61,646 nucleotides of DNA from Treponema sp. (GTDB lineage Bacteria; Spirochaetota; Spirochaetia; Treponematales; Treponemataceae): the NCBI GenBank assembly GCA_002749205.1, contig PDOP01000038.1, forward strand, positions 1 to 61,646. The letters are read 5' to 3'. Made by a program: the position numbers and the translations under genes. A model generated the notes under the pieces. That model was given only the letters and a program-made list of their open reading frames with translations. It ran no database searches and was not told the origin of the DNA. The number at the start of each line of letters is the position of its first letter. Position 1 is the stretch's first letter. Positions 23,894-34,000 of the stretch are shown piece after piece.

Positions 23894-25999
23894 TTATTCC
23901 AAAAAGTCATTGACATTATACAAAATATCTGCAAAATTTGCAAATACCTTTTGTGTTTTTGGTACACTTTTTAAAAAAAATGCTCCATAGTTTTTTTTAA
24001 GTAAGCGACTATCCAATACGCTTATAATACCTTTGTCTGATTTTGAGCGCATTAGCCTGCCAAATCCTTGTTTGAATTTAATTACGGCTGTTGGTATGCT
24101 CAGTTGAAAGAAAGGATTGCCCCCTTGCTTTTCTATATGCAGAGCTTTTGCTTTTACAACAGGATGAGTTGGGACTTCAAACGGAAGTTTTACCAAAATT
24201 ACATGGCTCAATGAATTTCCCGGAACATCAACTCCTGCCCAAAATGACTCGGTTGCGAATAGACAACTTTGTATGTCTTGTTTGAATTCTGTCAGCAGTC
24301 TCGCTCTGTCGTCTTCGCCCTGACATAAAATTTTAATATCAAAGTTGTCAATATTTTTTCGGACGAAGGCAGCTGTTTTTATAAGCATATCATACGAAGT
24401 AAAAAGAACAAGAGATTTCCCGTTTGCGGCTTTAATCAGATTAAGTACAGCCTCAGATACAAAGCCTTGGAAATCACTGCTTTGAGGCAGTGGAGCATCT
24501 ACGGGAATATTAAATAATACATTTGTTTCGTAGGGGAATGGTGAGCCAAAATGCTCTTTTAAAATCGGCTTTTCCGTGAAATTGTTTAACCCGTTATTAT
24601 AGAGCCAAAAGTTAAAGTCATTTGCTATCCTTAAAGTTGCTGATGTACAAATTACTGTGCTCATTGGCGAGAAGACTGCTTTTTGCATAAATTCGCCAAT
24701 ATGTATAGGAGTGCGAATAAAGTCAATAACATTTCCTTTTTGTGTTCTGATTTTATCAAACCAAAATACATCTTGGGTAAATTCTTTGTAATTCAAAAAT
24801 GCTTGGGCAAAAAGCTCTATTTTTTCTAATCGCCTTGAGATGACCCTTGCCTGATGGACTGCAACTTCTTCTTTATGCTCTTCTTCAATATTGTTTAAAA
24901 TAGTGTTTAGTCTTACATTAACTGCACAGATAGCATTATAGAATTTTTCAAAATCACTCAGCAAAGATTCAATATCTTCAATAGGTGCCTGTAGCACACT
25001 CCAAGTGGTAATGTCGGGGGTTAAGTTTTGAGCCTTAGCTTCAAGATTGCCGTATGCTTTAATCATTGTTTCCAGATTTGAAATTGCAACGGGTAAAAGG
25101 TCTGTACGCGATGAAAAAGCTATAACTTCGTGTAAAGCTCCAAGTGTTCGCCCTCTTTTTGTTAGATATAAAAGGTTTACCTGTTTTTGTAAGAAAAAGC
25201 TGTTTAAGTTTTCCGAAAAAGCTGAGCGTGCCGCATCTTCAATTGCATGTGCTTCATCAAGGACTATATATGAATAGGCAGGTAAAACCATTGTACCTTC
25301 ATAGACATTATTATCGAACCTTGTGGCTAAGTCTGTGAACAATAAGTGATGATTTGATATCAGAAGACTTGCTTTTTCTGCCATCTGACGCATTTTCATA
25401 AAATAGCACTTTTCAAAAAAATTACAGCGATTACCCAGACAGTTATCTGATTCAGAACATATATTAGACCAAACTCCGTTATGAATATTAAACGAAAAAT
25501 CAGAATAGCTGCCTGAAAAGTCTTCAATTTCAAGCTCTTGTTTAATATGCTGAATTATTTCTTCTTGATCAAAAAACATATCGGGTTCTTTCGAAAATTG
25601 ATTGAATCTTCTAAGGCATAAAAAATTGTATCTTCCTTTTACGAGTACAGCTTTCACTGTTTTTTTATCTGCATTTAGAATGCGTAAAGCAGTCGGAACA
25701 TCTTTTTCAATTAGTTGTTGTTGAAGATTTATAGTTGCCGTTGAAATGATAACTCGTTTTTTATTTTCTAAAATCCATTTAATGGCGGGTAATAAATAAG
25801 CCAAACTTTTACCGACCCCTGTTTCTGCTTCAAAAACCCCGACTGCCGATTTATTAAAGCATTCGGCAATTTTTTTTGTGAGCTGAATTTGTTCATCTCT
25901 TTGTTCGTAGCCTTCAAAAAACTTTGACAAAGGCCCTGAATAAGAAAGTAATTCTGCAACAGCATCGGGGTTTAATGGAATTATTTGAGCATCAGACAT
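23894..25999 (-). CDS. dinG: DinG/XPD-type DNA helicase
   Basis: About 701 residues from the ATG at 25999; the in-frame reading continues to 26089. Superfamily 2 helicase: Walker A A-E-T-G-V-G-K-S near 58, D-E-A-H box (V-L-D-E-A-H-A) near 250, and C-terminal motif VI Q-G-F-G-R-L-M-R. Between motifs Ia and II are Cys residues (F-L-C, then N-I-C, D-N-C, N-R-C and E-K-C) of the kind that hold a 4Fe-4S cluster in XPD/DinG. It unwinds 5'-to-3' at R-loops or damaged DNA. No ribosome binding site precedes 25999, but TTGATT/TAGACT ends seven bases before it, so a leaderless mRNA is likely. Confidence 0.85.
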   Translation of the reverse strand: MSDAQIIPLNPDAVAELLSYSGPLSKFFEGYEQRDEQIQLTKKIAECFNKSAVGVFEAETGVGKSLAYLLPAIKWILENKKRVIISTATINLQQQLIEKDVPTALRILNADKKTVKAVLVKGRYNFLCLRRFNQFSKEPDMFFDQEEIIQHIKQELEIEDFSGSYSDFSFNIHNGVWSNICSESDNCLGNRCNFFEKCYFMKMRQMAEKASLLISNHHLLFTDLATRFDNNVYEGTMVLPAYSYIVLDEAHAIEDAARSAFSENLNSFFLQKQVNLLYLTKRGRTLGALHEVIAFSSRTDLLPVAISNLETMIKAYGNLEAKAQNLTPDITTWSVLQAPIEDIESLLSDFEKFYNAICAVNVRLNTILNNIEEEHKEEVAVHQARVISRRLEKIELFAQAFLNYKEFTQDVFWFDKIRTQKGNVIDFIRTPIHIGEFMQKAVFSPMSTVICTSATLRIANDFNFWLYNNGLNNFTEKPILKEHFGSPFPYETNVLFNIPVDAPLPQSSDFQGFVSEAVLNLIKAANGKSLVLFTSYDMLIKTAAFVRKNIDNFDIKILCQGEDDRARLLTEFKQDIQSCLFATESFWAGVDVPGNSLSHVILVKLPFEVPTHPVVKAKALHIEKQGGNPFFQLSIPTAVIKFKQGFGRLMRSKSDKGIISVLDSRLLKKNYGAFFLKSVPKTQKVFANFADILYNVNDFLE

Positions 26000-26006
26000 A
26001 TATCGC

Positions 26007-26035
26007 AGTCTATCAGATTTTAGATATAAAATCAA
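26007..26035 (-). promoter_or_regulatory. Probable leaderless-type promoter of the DinG-like gene
   Basis: On the minus strand TTGATT (26030-26035), 17-base spacer, TAGACT (26007-26012), then seven bases and the ATG at 25999. Confidence 0.6.
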
Positions 26036-26085
26036 TTGAATTGCAGAACCTTTAACTTGTGCCTCTATAATTTTTTTTATAAAAT

Positions 26086-26249
26086 TCAACCCGAGCGGCC
26101 GGCATAACCTTTTGTCCTTTGCTTAAAAATTTAATCGCCGTTTTACGCTATTACTTCAACCGGCTTTTATTTAAAATCAAGCGGACAAAAGTGTAGACTC
26201 AGCCGCTCCATTACATGTTAAACAAACAGCTAATCTCGCCGGTATTCTG
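26086..26249 (+). repeat. Structured intergenic repeat, copy E
   Basis: Outer stem GAGCGGC (26093-26099) with GCCGCTC (26202-26208). Middle stem CTTTTGTCC (26109-26117) with GGACAAAAG (26183-26191). Inner stem GCCG (26137-26140) with CGGC (26161-26164). The junction is CATAACC opposite GTGTAGAC and the trailing CGCCGGTATTCTG ends at 26249. It fills the gap between the helicase and mtaB genes. Confidence 0.85.
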
Positions 26250-26282
26250 CGACTTAGGTTTCCTCGTTTTTATCTGCTTGGT

Positions 26283-27620
26283 TTATAATTCGGGTATTGC
26301 ATAACCGTTTGTTATTTTTATTTTAATTTCTTCGCCCTGTTTATAATCCGTTTTTTCAGGTGTTTTAAGCGGTAACAGCAAATAATTTTCGGTTAAAATT
26401 TTGGTTTGAGCTGTTTTCCTTTTTGTTTCGATTATGCCTGAAACAATACGACCATTATATTTTTCCAAGTATTCATTATATTGTTTTCGGGCTAAACTGT
26501 TTAGCTCTTTTACTCTATTACCAGCAATGCGCTCAGGAACTTTTGGAGTTATTAAACATGCAGGTGTATCGGGACGGGGCGAAAATGAAAAAGCATGAAT
26601 ACCTGTAAAGTGATTTTTTTTACAAAACCTGAGTGTAAGTTGAAAGTCCTCTTGAGTTTCAGTAGGGAAGCCCGTAATAATATCGCAACCCAAAAATGGA
26701 AGGTCTTTGGCTTTCTGAAGTTTTTGAATTGATTTTTCAATTTGTTTTATGTCATGAGGGCGGTGCATCAATTTCAAAATTCTCGGGCTTCCTGACTGTA
26801 TGGATAGGTGAAAATGCGGACGAATTCTTTTGGATTTTATAACTTCTAAAAATTCATCTGTAATGGTTTCGGGATAAATACTGGAAATTCTAAAGCCGAT
26901 ATTTTCTGTTGAGTCTAAAAGCATTTTTAAAAGTTTTGCAAAATTTATGCTCTCACTTTGATATTGAAATAGATTAACTCCCGTTAAAACAATTTCTTTA
27001 ATGCCATTGGCTTCTATTTTTTTTGCTCTCTCTATAACTGTATTAAAAGGCAAGGATATAGATTTTCCTCGCGCAATATGTACTCTACAAAAAGTGCAAG
27101 CATTATTACAACCATCTTGAATTTTTAAGCCGGCTCGGGAATGAAAAAAGAATTTATCCGTGGCTAACTTGAATTTCATATTTTTTGTTTTTTCGGTTTT
27201 ATTTTTGAATTGTTTTATCAATGAAATAAGTTGTTTTATATTTTCATCAGTATTTTCATAATTTTGTATTTCTCTTATTTCAGCAGGCAAATTAACAAGT
27301 ATATCTTTATTTTTACCTGAAAAACAAATAATGCGTTTGTCAATTGCTTCAATTTCGCCGGCGGCAAGCTCTGCATAACAGCCTGTTACAATTACCACGC
27401 TTTTGGGAAATTCTTTTAGACTATTTCTGATTAAACGGCGGGCTTTTTGTTCTGCTTTACTTGTAACCGTGCAAGTATTGAAAAAGACCAAACATACATT
27501 ATCTGTTTTTGCATGATTGGATACGGAAAAACCGGCATCTTTAAATGCTGAAGCCATGGCTTCAGTTTCTGTTTGGTTTAGTCTGCACCCGATTGTTTTA
27601 AGAATAATGTTATTCATCAT
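26283..27620 (-). CDS. mtaB: tRNA t6A37 methylthiotransferase
   Basis: 445 residues. MtaB adds a methylthio group to t6A37 of tRNAs reading ANN codons. N-terminal MTTase domain has its three cluster cysteines (I-G-C-R-L-N at 12, N-T-C-T-V-T near 50, T-G-C-Y-A-E near 86). The radical SAM motif C-N-N-A-C-T-F-C is near 173. A TRAM-like C-terminus follows from about 385. The G-C-R-L-N start separates it from MiaB and RimO. Third gene of the bactofilin-TPR-mtaB operon, nine bases after the TPR stop. Confidence 0.9.
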   Translation of the reverse strand: MMNNIILKTIGCRLNQTETEAMASAFKDAGFSVSNHAKTDNVCLVFFNTCTVTSKAEQKARRLIRNSLKEFPKSVVIVTGCYAELAAGEIEAIDKRIICFSGKNKDILVNLPAEIREIQNYENTDENIKQLISLIKQFKNKTEKTKNMKFKLATDKFFFHSRAGLKIQDGCNNACTFCRVHIARGKSISLPFNTVIERAKKIEANGIKEIVLTGVNLFQYQSESINFAKLLKMLLDSTENIGFRISSIYPETITDEFLEVIKSKRIRPHFHLSIQSGSPRILKLMHRPHDIKQIEKSIQKLQKAKDLPFLGCDIITGFPTETQEDFQLTLRFCKKNHFTGIHAFSFSPRPDTPACLITPKVPERIAGNRVKELNSLARKQYNEYLEKYNGRIVSGIIETKRKTAQTKILTENYLLLPLKTPEKTDYKQGEEIKIKITNGYAIPEL

Positions 27621-27629
27621 TTTGTTAAT

Positions 27630-28271
27630 TTAATTGTTAAAGAATTTTAAAATTCTTTCTTTACCCTTTTTGGCTTCAATAAGATTTTTGTTCAGTTTTA
27701 ATGCCTGCTCGTAAGCTTTAAGAGCGTAAAGGTATTCTTTTGTTTGCTCTCTTACATAGCCGAGTCGAGCCCACCAGTCACTGCTTTTTGAGTTTAAATT
27801 CACGGCTACCGAAAAAGCAATATCAGCGTGTTGGTATTTTTGCATTCTAAGATATATTTCACCTATGAAATAATAAATCAAAGCCGGCTGCATACTACTT
27901 GGTGTACAGATGATATATTCTTTAAATAGTAGAAGAGATTTATTGTTATGCCCAAGGTAAAAATGAGCTTCTGCCAAAGACTGTAATAGTCTTGAATCAT
28001 ACTTTGCTATTTTTCTTCCTTCAGAGCACCACTTAATTGCTTCTTCATAGTTTTTATTTGCAATTAAAGCCCAACCTAAAACAACATAGCTGTTTAAATT
28101 ATCGGGTGTCTTTGAAATTTCCTCTATACAAATGTCAATCGCCTGCCGGTACTGTTTGTTTTTATAACATTTCAGTGCATCGGGTTTTTCCTGTGCCTGA
28201 AGACAGACGGGAAGTAAAAATAAAATTATAAAAAATAAGTTTCGCTTAAAATGACAATTTTTTGATAACAT
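27630..28271 (-). CDS. Exported TPR protein
   Basis: About 213 residues from the ATG at 28271, eight bases after the bactofilin stop. A signal peptide runs to about residue 26 (L-Q-A-Q). Four to five TPR units follow (for example N-S-Y-V-V-L-G-W-A-L-I-A-N-K-N-Y-E-E-A-I), the last being A-L-K-A-Y-E-Q-A-L-K-L. TPR proteins are scaffolds; pairing with a bactofilin suggests a periplasmic partner in cell-shape or envelope assembly, which is inference. An in-frame upstream extension to 28322 overlaps the bactofilin gene and is unlikely. Confidence 0.75.
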   Translation of the reverse strand: MLSKNCHFKRNLFFIILFLLPVCLQAQEKPDALKCYKNKQYRQAIDICIEEISKTPDNLNSYVVLGWALIANKNYEEAIKWCSEGRKIAKYDSRLLQSLAEAHFYLGHNNKSLLLFKEYIICTPSSMQPALIYYFIGEIYLRMQKYQHADIAFSVAVNLNSKSSDWWARLGYVREQTKEYLYALKAYEQALKLNKNLIEAKKGKERILKFFNN

Positions 28272-28279
28272 AAAACTAA

Positions 28280-28642
28280 CTATCTCGGTTTTGTCATAGT
28301 GCAAATACCCGAGAAAAAACATCCGGGATCCAAAATAACATTGGGTGCCGTAACATCGCCTGTGAGTTTGCCGCTGGCATATACATGCACATCACTTGTC
28401 GCCGAAACATTTCCGATGACTTCGCCTTTGATGATAATTCGGTCGGCTAAAATGTCTGCATTTACGGTAGCTTCAGTTTCAATCATTAAATCACTGTCGG
28501 ATTCAATTTGTCCCGCTACTTTTCCTTTAATCATAAATGGGCGACTAAATTTTATGTTTCCGTTAAATTCAATGTCATCAGCCAAAACTGTATCATAATC
28601 CTCTTCATCAAGATCTGCAAGGTTAAATTTTTCACTGTTCAT
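28280..28642 (-). CDS. Bactofilin-type polymer-forming cytoskeletal protein
   Basis: 120 residues. Residues about 22-115 are a right-handed beta-helix with regular I/V-x-G spacing (F-M-I-K-G-K-V-A-G-Q-I, I-I-I-K-G-E-V-I-G-N-V, L-T-G-D-V-T-A-P-N-V), the bactofilin core that self-assembles into filaments on the membrane. The N-terminal tail is acidic. It leads an operon with an exported TPR protein and mtaB. The ATG has no ribosome binding site and lies seven bases from a -10-like box, so it may be leaderless. Confidence 0.85.
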   Translation of the reverse strand: MNSEKFNLADLDEEDYDTVLADDIEFNGNIKFSRPFMIKGKVAGQIESDSDLMIETEATVNADILADRIIIKGEVIGNVSATSDVHVYASGKLTGDVTAPNVILDPGCFFSGICTMTKPR

Positions 28643-28649
28643 ATTTATA

Positions 28650-28677
28650 TTATTATCATTTTTGAGGATATGGTCAA
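28650..28677 (-). promoter_or_regulatory. Possible leaderless-type promoter of the bactofilin gene
   Basis: On the minus strand TTGACC (28672-28677), 16-base spacer, TAATAA (28650-28655), then seven bases before the ATG at 28642. The -10 match is weaker than in carD and uvrA. Confidence 0.45.
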
Positions 28678-28706
28678 TAGGTTTGTCTTTGAAATTTCAA
28701 GTTAAA

Positions 28707-28875
28707 AAATTTATGCAACGCTTAACGCTTTTGCATTTCAACCCTCGCCGGACTTAAATCTTTTGCTCTTTTCTTAAAACAAATTAGCGGTGTTTTACGC
28801 TATCGCTCCAACCACCTTTTTTGAAATAAAAACAATCGAGCAAAAGGATATCGTCCGGCTTCAAAATCAGGTTAA
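28707..28875 (+). repeat. Structured intergenic repeat, copy F
   Basis: Outer stem GCCGGAC (28747-28753) with GTCCGGC (28853-28859). Middle stem CTTTTGCTC (28760-28768) with GAGCAAAAG (28838-28846). Inner stem GGTG (28789-28792) with CACC (28813-28816). It is the second junction type: TTAAATC opposite GGATATC. AAAATCAGGTTAA follows. It sits in the divergent gap between the bactofilin and carD genes. Confidence 0.85.
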
Positions 28876-28930
28876 TTTTTCTGTAAAGTTATGTTGGGAT
28901 TTCTTATTTCCGCGAAAGTGATTGTAACGA

Positions 28931-29080
28931 TTTTAGCCGACTTTTTCAAAAGTCGGCTAAAAGATCCATTTTGCCCTCTAATTTCGAGGGCAAAATTAGC
29001 CGAGAGCGATAGCGAAGTCGTGGAATGAGCGGTTTTTGTATTGCGGAAAACTCGCAATTTCCTCAATACAAAAATTCGCC
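28931..29080. repeat. Tandem hairpin repeat (AGCCGACTTTT family)
   Basis: TTTTAGCCGACTTTT with its full complement (28931-28962, two-base loop), then ATTTTGCCCTC/GAGGGCAAAAT (28968-28996), then a stretch (28995-29038) that recurs inverted at 59957-60003. Three different palindromic units lie side by side in the gap upstream of carD, forming a composite repeat. Confidence 0.65.
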
Positions 29081-29134
29081 CAAAGAATTTTATTTATTTT
29101 TTTTTAAAATATTTTAATATTGAAAGGCAAGCCT

Positions 29135-29163
29135 TTGACATTTTTCGGAATTTATGATATAGT
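29135..29163 (+). promoter_or_regulatory. carD promoter, leaderless type
   Basis: TTGACA (29135-29140), exactly 17 bases, TATAGT (29158-29163), then GCTTTG and the ATG at 29170. The A of the ATG is the expected +1. Confidence 0.85.
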
Positions 29164-29169
29164 GCTTTG

Positions 29170-29772
29170 ATGGCAAAAAAAAGTCTGTTTAAAACAAAAC
29201 AATTGGTAGTGTATCCCGGACAGGGTGTAGGGGTGGTGAAGGATATTTCCGATACCGAGGTTGGCGATGAAGTTATAAGATATTACGTAGTTTATCTTGC
29301 CGACTTGGACATGACTGTTTTAGTTCCGGTTGATAAGTCTGAAGAGCTTGGTTTAAGAAGTATTATATCAAAAAAAGAAGCTGAAAAGGCGATTGAATTT
29401 CTTTCCGAAGAGGCAGTCCCAATGCCGACTGATTGGAAAATGCGCTATCAGATGAATATGGATAGGTTTAAAAGCGGTAAGATTATGGAAATCGCCGCCG
29501 TTGTTAAATCACTTTATCATCGAAGCAAGATAAAAGAGTTACCAATTCAGGAGCGAAAACTGTATGAAGCGGCTTATAGAATATTTCAAGATGAACTTGT
29601 CGCCGCTTTAAATTTGGATCAAGCTGCTACAGAGGAAAGAATACACAAGGCTCTTGAACCGGTTACTTCCGAAAATGCTTCGGATTATGTGTTAGATAAG
29701 GTAGACGGTTTTGATGATGATTTCGATATCGATGACAGTGATGATGATTTTGACGAGCCGAATTTGGATTAG
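29170..29772 (+). CDS. carD: CarD/CdnL-family transcription regulator
   Basis: 200 residues. CarD binds the RNA polymerase beta subunit and stabilises open complexes, notably at rRNA promoters. Residues about 8-65 form the Tudor-like RNAP-interaction domain (V-V-Y-P-G-Q-G-V-G-V-V). The helical C-domain contains W-K-M-R-Y and F-K-S-G near 95. The tail is strikingly acidic (runs of D-D-D with F) and longer than usual. There is no Shine-Dalgarno, and the ATG coincides with the predicted transcription start. It is followed 14 bases on by ispDF and probably co-transcribed with it. Confidence 0.92.
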   Translation: MAKKSLFKTKQLVVYPGQGVGVVKDISDTEVGDEVIRYYVVYLADLDMTVLVPVDKSEELGLRSIISKKEAEKAIEFLSEEAVPMPTDWKMRYQMNMDRFKSGKIMEIAAVVKSLYHRSKIKELPIQERKLYEAAYRIFQDELVAALNLDQAATEERIHKALEPVTSENASDYVLDKVDGFDDDFDIDDSDDDFDEPNLD

Positions 29773-29786
29773 GAAAACGCTTTTTA

Positions 29787-31010
29787 ATGGTCGCTCTAAA
29801 TGATTCTAAAATTGCAGTTCTGATTACGGCGGCGGGTAATTCGACCAGGTTTGGAAAAAATAGCAAAAAAGAGTATATGTCTATTTCGGAGACTTCTGAA
29901 ATAACTGTTTTGTCCGAAGCTGTTTTTAAGTTTTTAAGTATTGATATTTTTTCGCATATTGCAGTAGTTGTACCTGCCGGTGATAAAGAAAAAGCTCGAC
30001 AAATAATTTTTGCGGATTCTAGAATTCAAAAAATACATGATAAGGCTGATTTAATTTTTTTTGTTTCCGGTGGGGATACAAGGCAGGCATCTGTTTTAAA
30101 TGGAATTAAATTTTTAAATTTCTATTCTCCTGATTTTGTTTTAATACATGATGGTGCAAGGCCTTTTGTTTCCAAAAAAATTATAATGAGTGTAGTCGAT
30201 AATGTATTAAAGCATGATGCAGTAGCGCCTGTGATTTCGGTAACCGATACTCAAAAAAAAGTATCAAGAACAAATTGGATTGAAGAGCATCTTAAGCGAA
30301 GTGAAATTAAGGCTGTACAAACACCTCAAGGCTTTAATTTTAAAAGAATTTTTAATGCACATGTTTCTGCCTCAAAAGACGGGAAAATTTATACTGATGA
30401 AACAGAAATTTTTGCCGTTTATGAAGGCAAGGTTTTTGCTTGCGAAGGAGAAACAGAAAACAAAAAAATCACTTTTTATGATGATATTCCGGCAAAGGGT
30501 TTAGCTATGCAAGTACCGTTTTATAAAATAGGTTTAGGGTATGATTTACATAAATTAAAAGAGGGCAGGGAATTAGTTCTTGGCGGTGTAAAGATAAAAA
30601 GCCCGTTAGGTTGTGATGCTCATTCAGATGGCGATGTTTTGTTGCATGCGATTACGGACTCTTTGCTTGGAGCATTGGGATTTTCTGATATAGGAGAGCT
30701 TTTTCCGCCGGATGACATTAAATATAAAAATGCAAATTCTGCTGAGCTTTTAAGAACAGCTTGGAATAAATTTAAGGATAATTGGACTATTGGCAATATT
30801 GATTGTGTAATAGCAATTGAAAGCCCTAAGATACTTCCGTATCGCAAGGAAATAAAAAATTCAATAGCAGATATATTACAGATATCTTCCGACAATGTTT
30901 TTGTCAAGGCAAAAACAGGCGAAGGCATCGGTATTATAGGCAATAAACAGGCTGTAGCTGTGTGGGTTACCGGTCTTATTTATCGTACTTGTCAGACATT
31001 TCCAAGATAA
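29787..31010 (+). CDS. ispDF: Bifunctional IspD/IspF isoprenoid enzyme
   Basis: 407 residues. IspD (about 1-235) couples CTP to methylerythritol phosphate: nucleotide loop A-A-G-N-S-T-R-F-G, then D-G-A-R-P-F-V and T-P-Q-G-F. IspF (about 245-405) cyclises the product: G-Y-D-L-H metal ligands, H-S-D-G-D-V-L-L-H-A, and G-E-L-F-P-P-D. Fusion of the two is known in several bacteria and indicates the MEP route to isoprenoids. The last 35 bases overlap, tail to tail, with the 3' end of the coiled-coil gene on the other strand. Confidence 0.93.
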   Translation: MVALNDSKIAVLITAAGNSTRFGKNSKKEYMSISETSEITVLSEAVFKFLSIDIFSHIAVVVPAGDKEKARQIIFADSRIQKIHDKADLIFFVSGGDTRQASVLNGIKFLNFYSPDFVLIHDGARPFVSKKIIMSVVDNVLKHDAVAPVISVTDTQKKVSRTNWIEEHLKRSEIKAVQTPQGFNFKRIFNAHVSASKDGKIYTDETEIFAVYEGKVFACEGETENKKITFYDDIPAKGLAMQVPFYKIGLGYDLHKLKEGRELVLGGVKIKSPLGCDAHSDGDVLLHAITDSLLGALGFSDIGELFPPDDIKYKNANSAELLRTAWNKFKDNWTIGNIDCVIAIESPKILPYRKEIKNSIADILQISSDNVFVKAKTGEGIGIIGNKQAVAVWVTGLIYRTCQTFPR

Positions 31011-34000
31011 GCTCTACTTCGCCGTAAGAGCATTTCATTGCACCTGCTATTTCATCAATTTTCCAGCCCTTTCTGTGTAATGAAAGAACATTTTCTCTTT
31101 CGGAAATTGATAAACCTGTTTTTGGGGCTCTTGGGGTATCTTTCTTTTCAAATAATGATGCCATAAGTTTAATTTGTTTTTCAGTATCATCATTTATACC
31201 CTTTAATCTTTTTTCTGTTGATGCAAGCCATTCTCTGGAATTATTTAGCGACTGCATTTTGTTATCAAGGTCATTTAAGACTTCATCAATGTTTCCTATT
31301 TTTTTGAGCATAGAGTTGACATCATCACGGTTATCAAGCAATAAAGCTATATCTGTTTGAATTTGCTCAACTTGTGAAGGCATGTTTGTAACGGTTTCTT
31401 TGAATTCCTTAATTTCAGATTCTACGACTTTTAGATTTTCAAATGCTTCGTCTATTCCTTTTGTTGTTTGGTCAAGAACAGAGCCTTTTTTTTCAAGATA
31501 ATCATATCTTGTGTTTACATTTGTAATACTTTCTTCGAGCTTTCTAATCTGAATTTGATATTGTTGCATTTCATCATTTGAGGCTGCCAGTTCAATTTGT
31601 TTTTTGTCAATTGAATCGGACAGTGTTGCCAATTTTGTGAATTCCTGTTCCAGTAATTCTATTCTGGTACGCTCATCCATGAAGCGGGATATTTTCTGTG
31701 TGGCTTCATCTTGTAAGTGCGTTACTTTGTCATATTTTATTTTTAATTCGTCCATTGCATCACTGTAAATTTCAAGTCTGGAAATTTCGCTTTGTAATTT
31801 ATTGATGTTATTCTCGAGATTTGTTTTCAGCTCGTCAGTTCTTTCAAAAATTTTTGTCTGAGATAAATATTCGTTTTGTTTTTCTTGAATATTACTGATG
31901 GCTTCTCCTAATCTTGATGTGTCATTTTGAATTGTTTCAAGCATAGATGATTTATTTTGGTCAATTTCTGATTTTACGGTTTGTATGTTTTCTCTTATTT
32001 GTTGAATGGATTTATCGGTTTCCGCAAAAACGGATTTAAACTTTTTATCCAAAATTACATTGAAATTTTCATATTCTTTTTCAAGATGCGATTTGGTTTT
32101 AATAGAGCTTTCTTCAATGGATTTTTTTGCATTTTCGATTTTTAAATCTACATCGGATAACTGTTTCCTTAACTCTTCAAATGATTCTTCTGATTGATTT
32201 ACAAATTCTGTATATTCGGTATTATACTTCGCATTAAAATTCGTAATCGCATTTTCTGCCAATGTCGAAAAGTTGGAAATTTTATCATCAAACAAGTTGC
32301 GAGCATCATTAAACTGTTGGTCAACCGTAGTTTTCCATGTATCAAATGAGCCTTTAACCAAAGCGATTTGACTTTCGGAATCTTCTTTTAGAGAGTTCAC
32401 GGCATCATTTACTTTATTTACTTCTGTTTCAAACTCTTTACTGTGATTTTTCACCGATTTCTGCAATTCAAGTTTATATGCATCTAATTCTTTTTGCATA
32501 TACTGGTGCGTGTTTTCTTTTGCTTTGTCAACTTGCTCTTGAAGTTGTTTTGAATAATCCATCATTTTTGCATCTGTTGCGGACAGCCTGTTTGATATAT
32601 CGGTTTCCAAATCGGAAATTTGTTTATTAACACCGGATAGCTTTGAATTATAAGTTTCCGAAATATGCTGAAGTCGTGATTGCAGGTCTTGTTTGTATTG
32701 GTCTTCAATATCTTTTCTTTCAGACTCCTGCTCTGATGCTATTAGCGTTAATTTTTCCTTAACATCATTTTTCCAGCTTTCAAAGCTGTTGTTTATGGAT
32801 TCACTTCGTTTTGAAATATCAGCAAAAAATTCATCTTCAAACACTTTTAGTTTTTGCGATACATTTTCATAGGATTTAGTTTTTATTTCATCTATACCGG
32901 TTTCAATTTCCTGTAGTTTTGTTTCAAGGTTATCAGATTGCTTTTTGAAATTTTGTGAAAATGATGCAAAGTGTTGCAATTGTTTTTCTTTATAACTTTC
33001 AAAATTTTTCATTACATCTTCTTTAGCAACTTTTATTGCACCGTCAAATTGAGTTTCCAATTTGTCGAAATCCGTAATGGACTTTTCAAATTTTTTCAGC
33101 TTATAGTCTGTTTGTGTTTTAAATTCGGATATACGCTTGTCGGAGTATTTTGTAAGCTCCAATATTTTATCCTGTAAATCGGAAATTACCGAATTAACTT
33201 GGGTGTTAATGCCTTTTTCATGCTCTTTTATTCCTTCGGTAAGTTTTTTTGATTTTAAGAGTACTTCTCCTTCAGTTTCATCAACACGCTTTTTCAGCTC
33301 GTCAGTTCTGCCTATAATATCTGTTCTTATTTTTGAAAAGTCTTGTTGCATCTGTCCGATATATCCTGCTGCCTCTTCTTTCCATGCTTTTTTGAAATTT
33401 TCCGCCAAATCTTTTGTGTCGGCAAGGTTTGCGTTTATTTGCTTTTCAAATATTTCGGAATGGGTTTCAAGGTCTTGCCGATATTGCTTGACTCTTTCTG
33501 CGGATTCTTCTTTTAATGTTTTAAATGCTTCGTCTTCAAGCTCGCTTGCATTTTTGGCTGCTTCATTAAAAGCATTTTTATACAACTCATTCAGCCTGAT
33601 TGAAGTAACTTCAAGTAAGTCTTGACTGCTTTTTTGGGATTGATTCAGCCGCTCTTCAATATCCGTTATTGCGGTACTCATTTGCTTGAGAATTTCAGCT
33701 TTATATTCATCGAGTCTAAATGAGCTTTCTTCGGCAAATCTGTTTTGCATTTCAGGAATAGAGTCTTCGATTCTGCTTAGTTCGCTCTTTGCTTTGTCAA
33801 TGGACTTAGACATATTTTCAACAAAATTTGACTCTTGTCGTATTTGTGAAAGGTTCTTTTCGGCGAGATTAGTCATATCCGTCAATTTTTGAATAGTATT
33901 TTCGGACTTTTGAACATGGCTTTCAATATTTTTAATTACTTGAGCTCTTTCTTCAAGGTTTTTGGCTTTTTCGATAAAGCCTGCGTAAATTGAATCGAGC

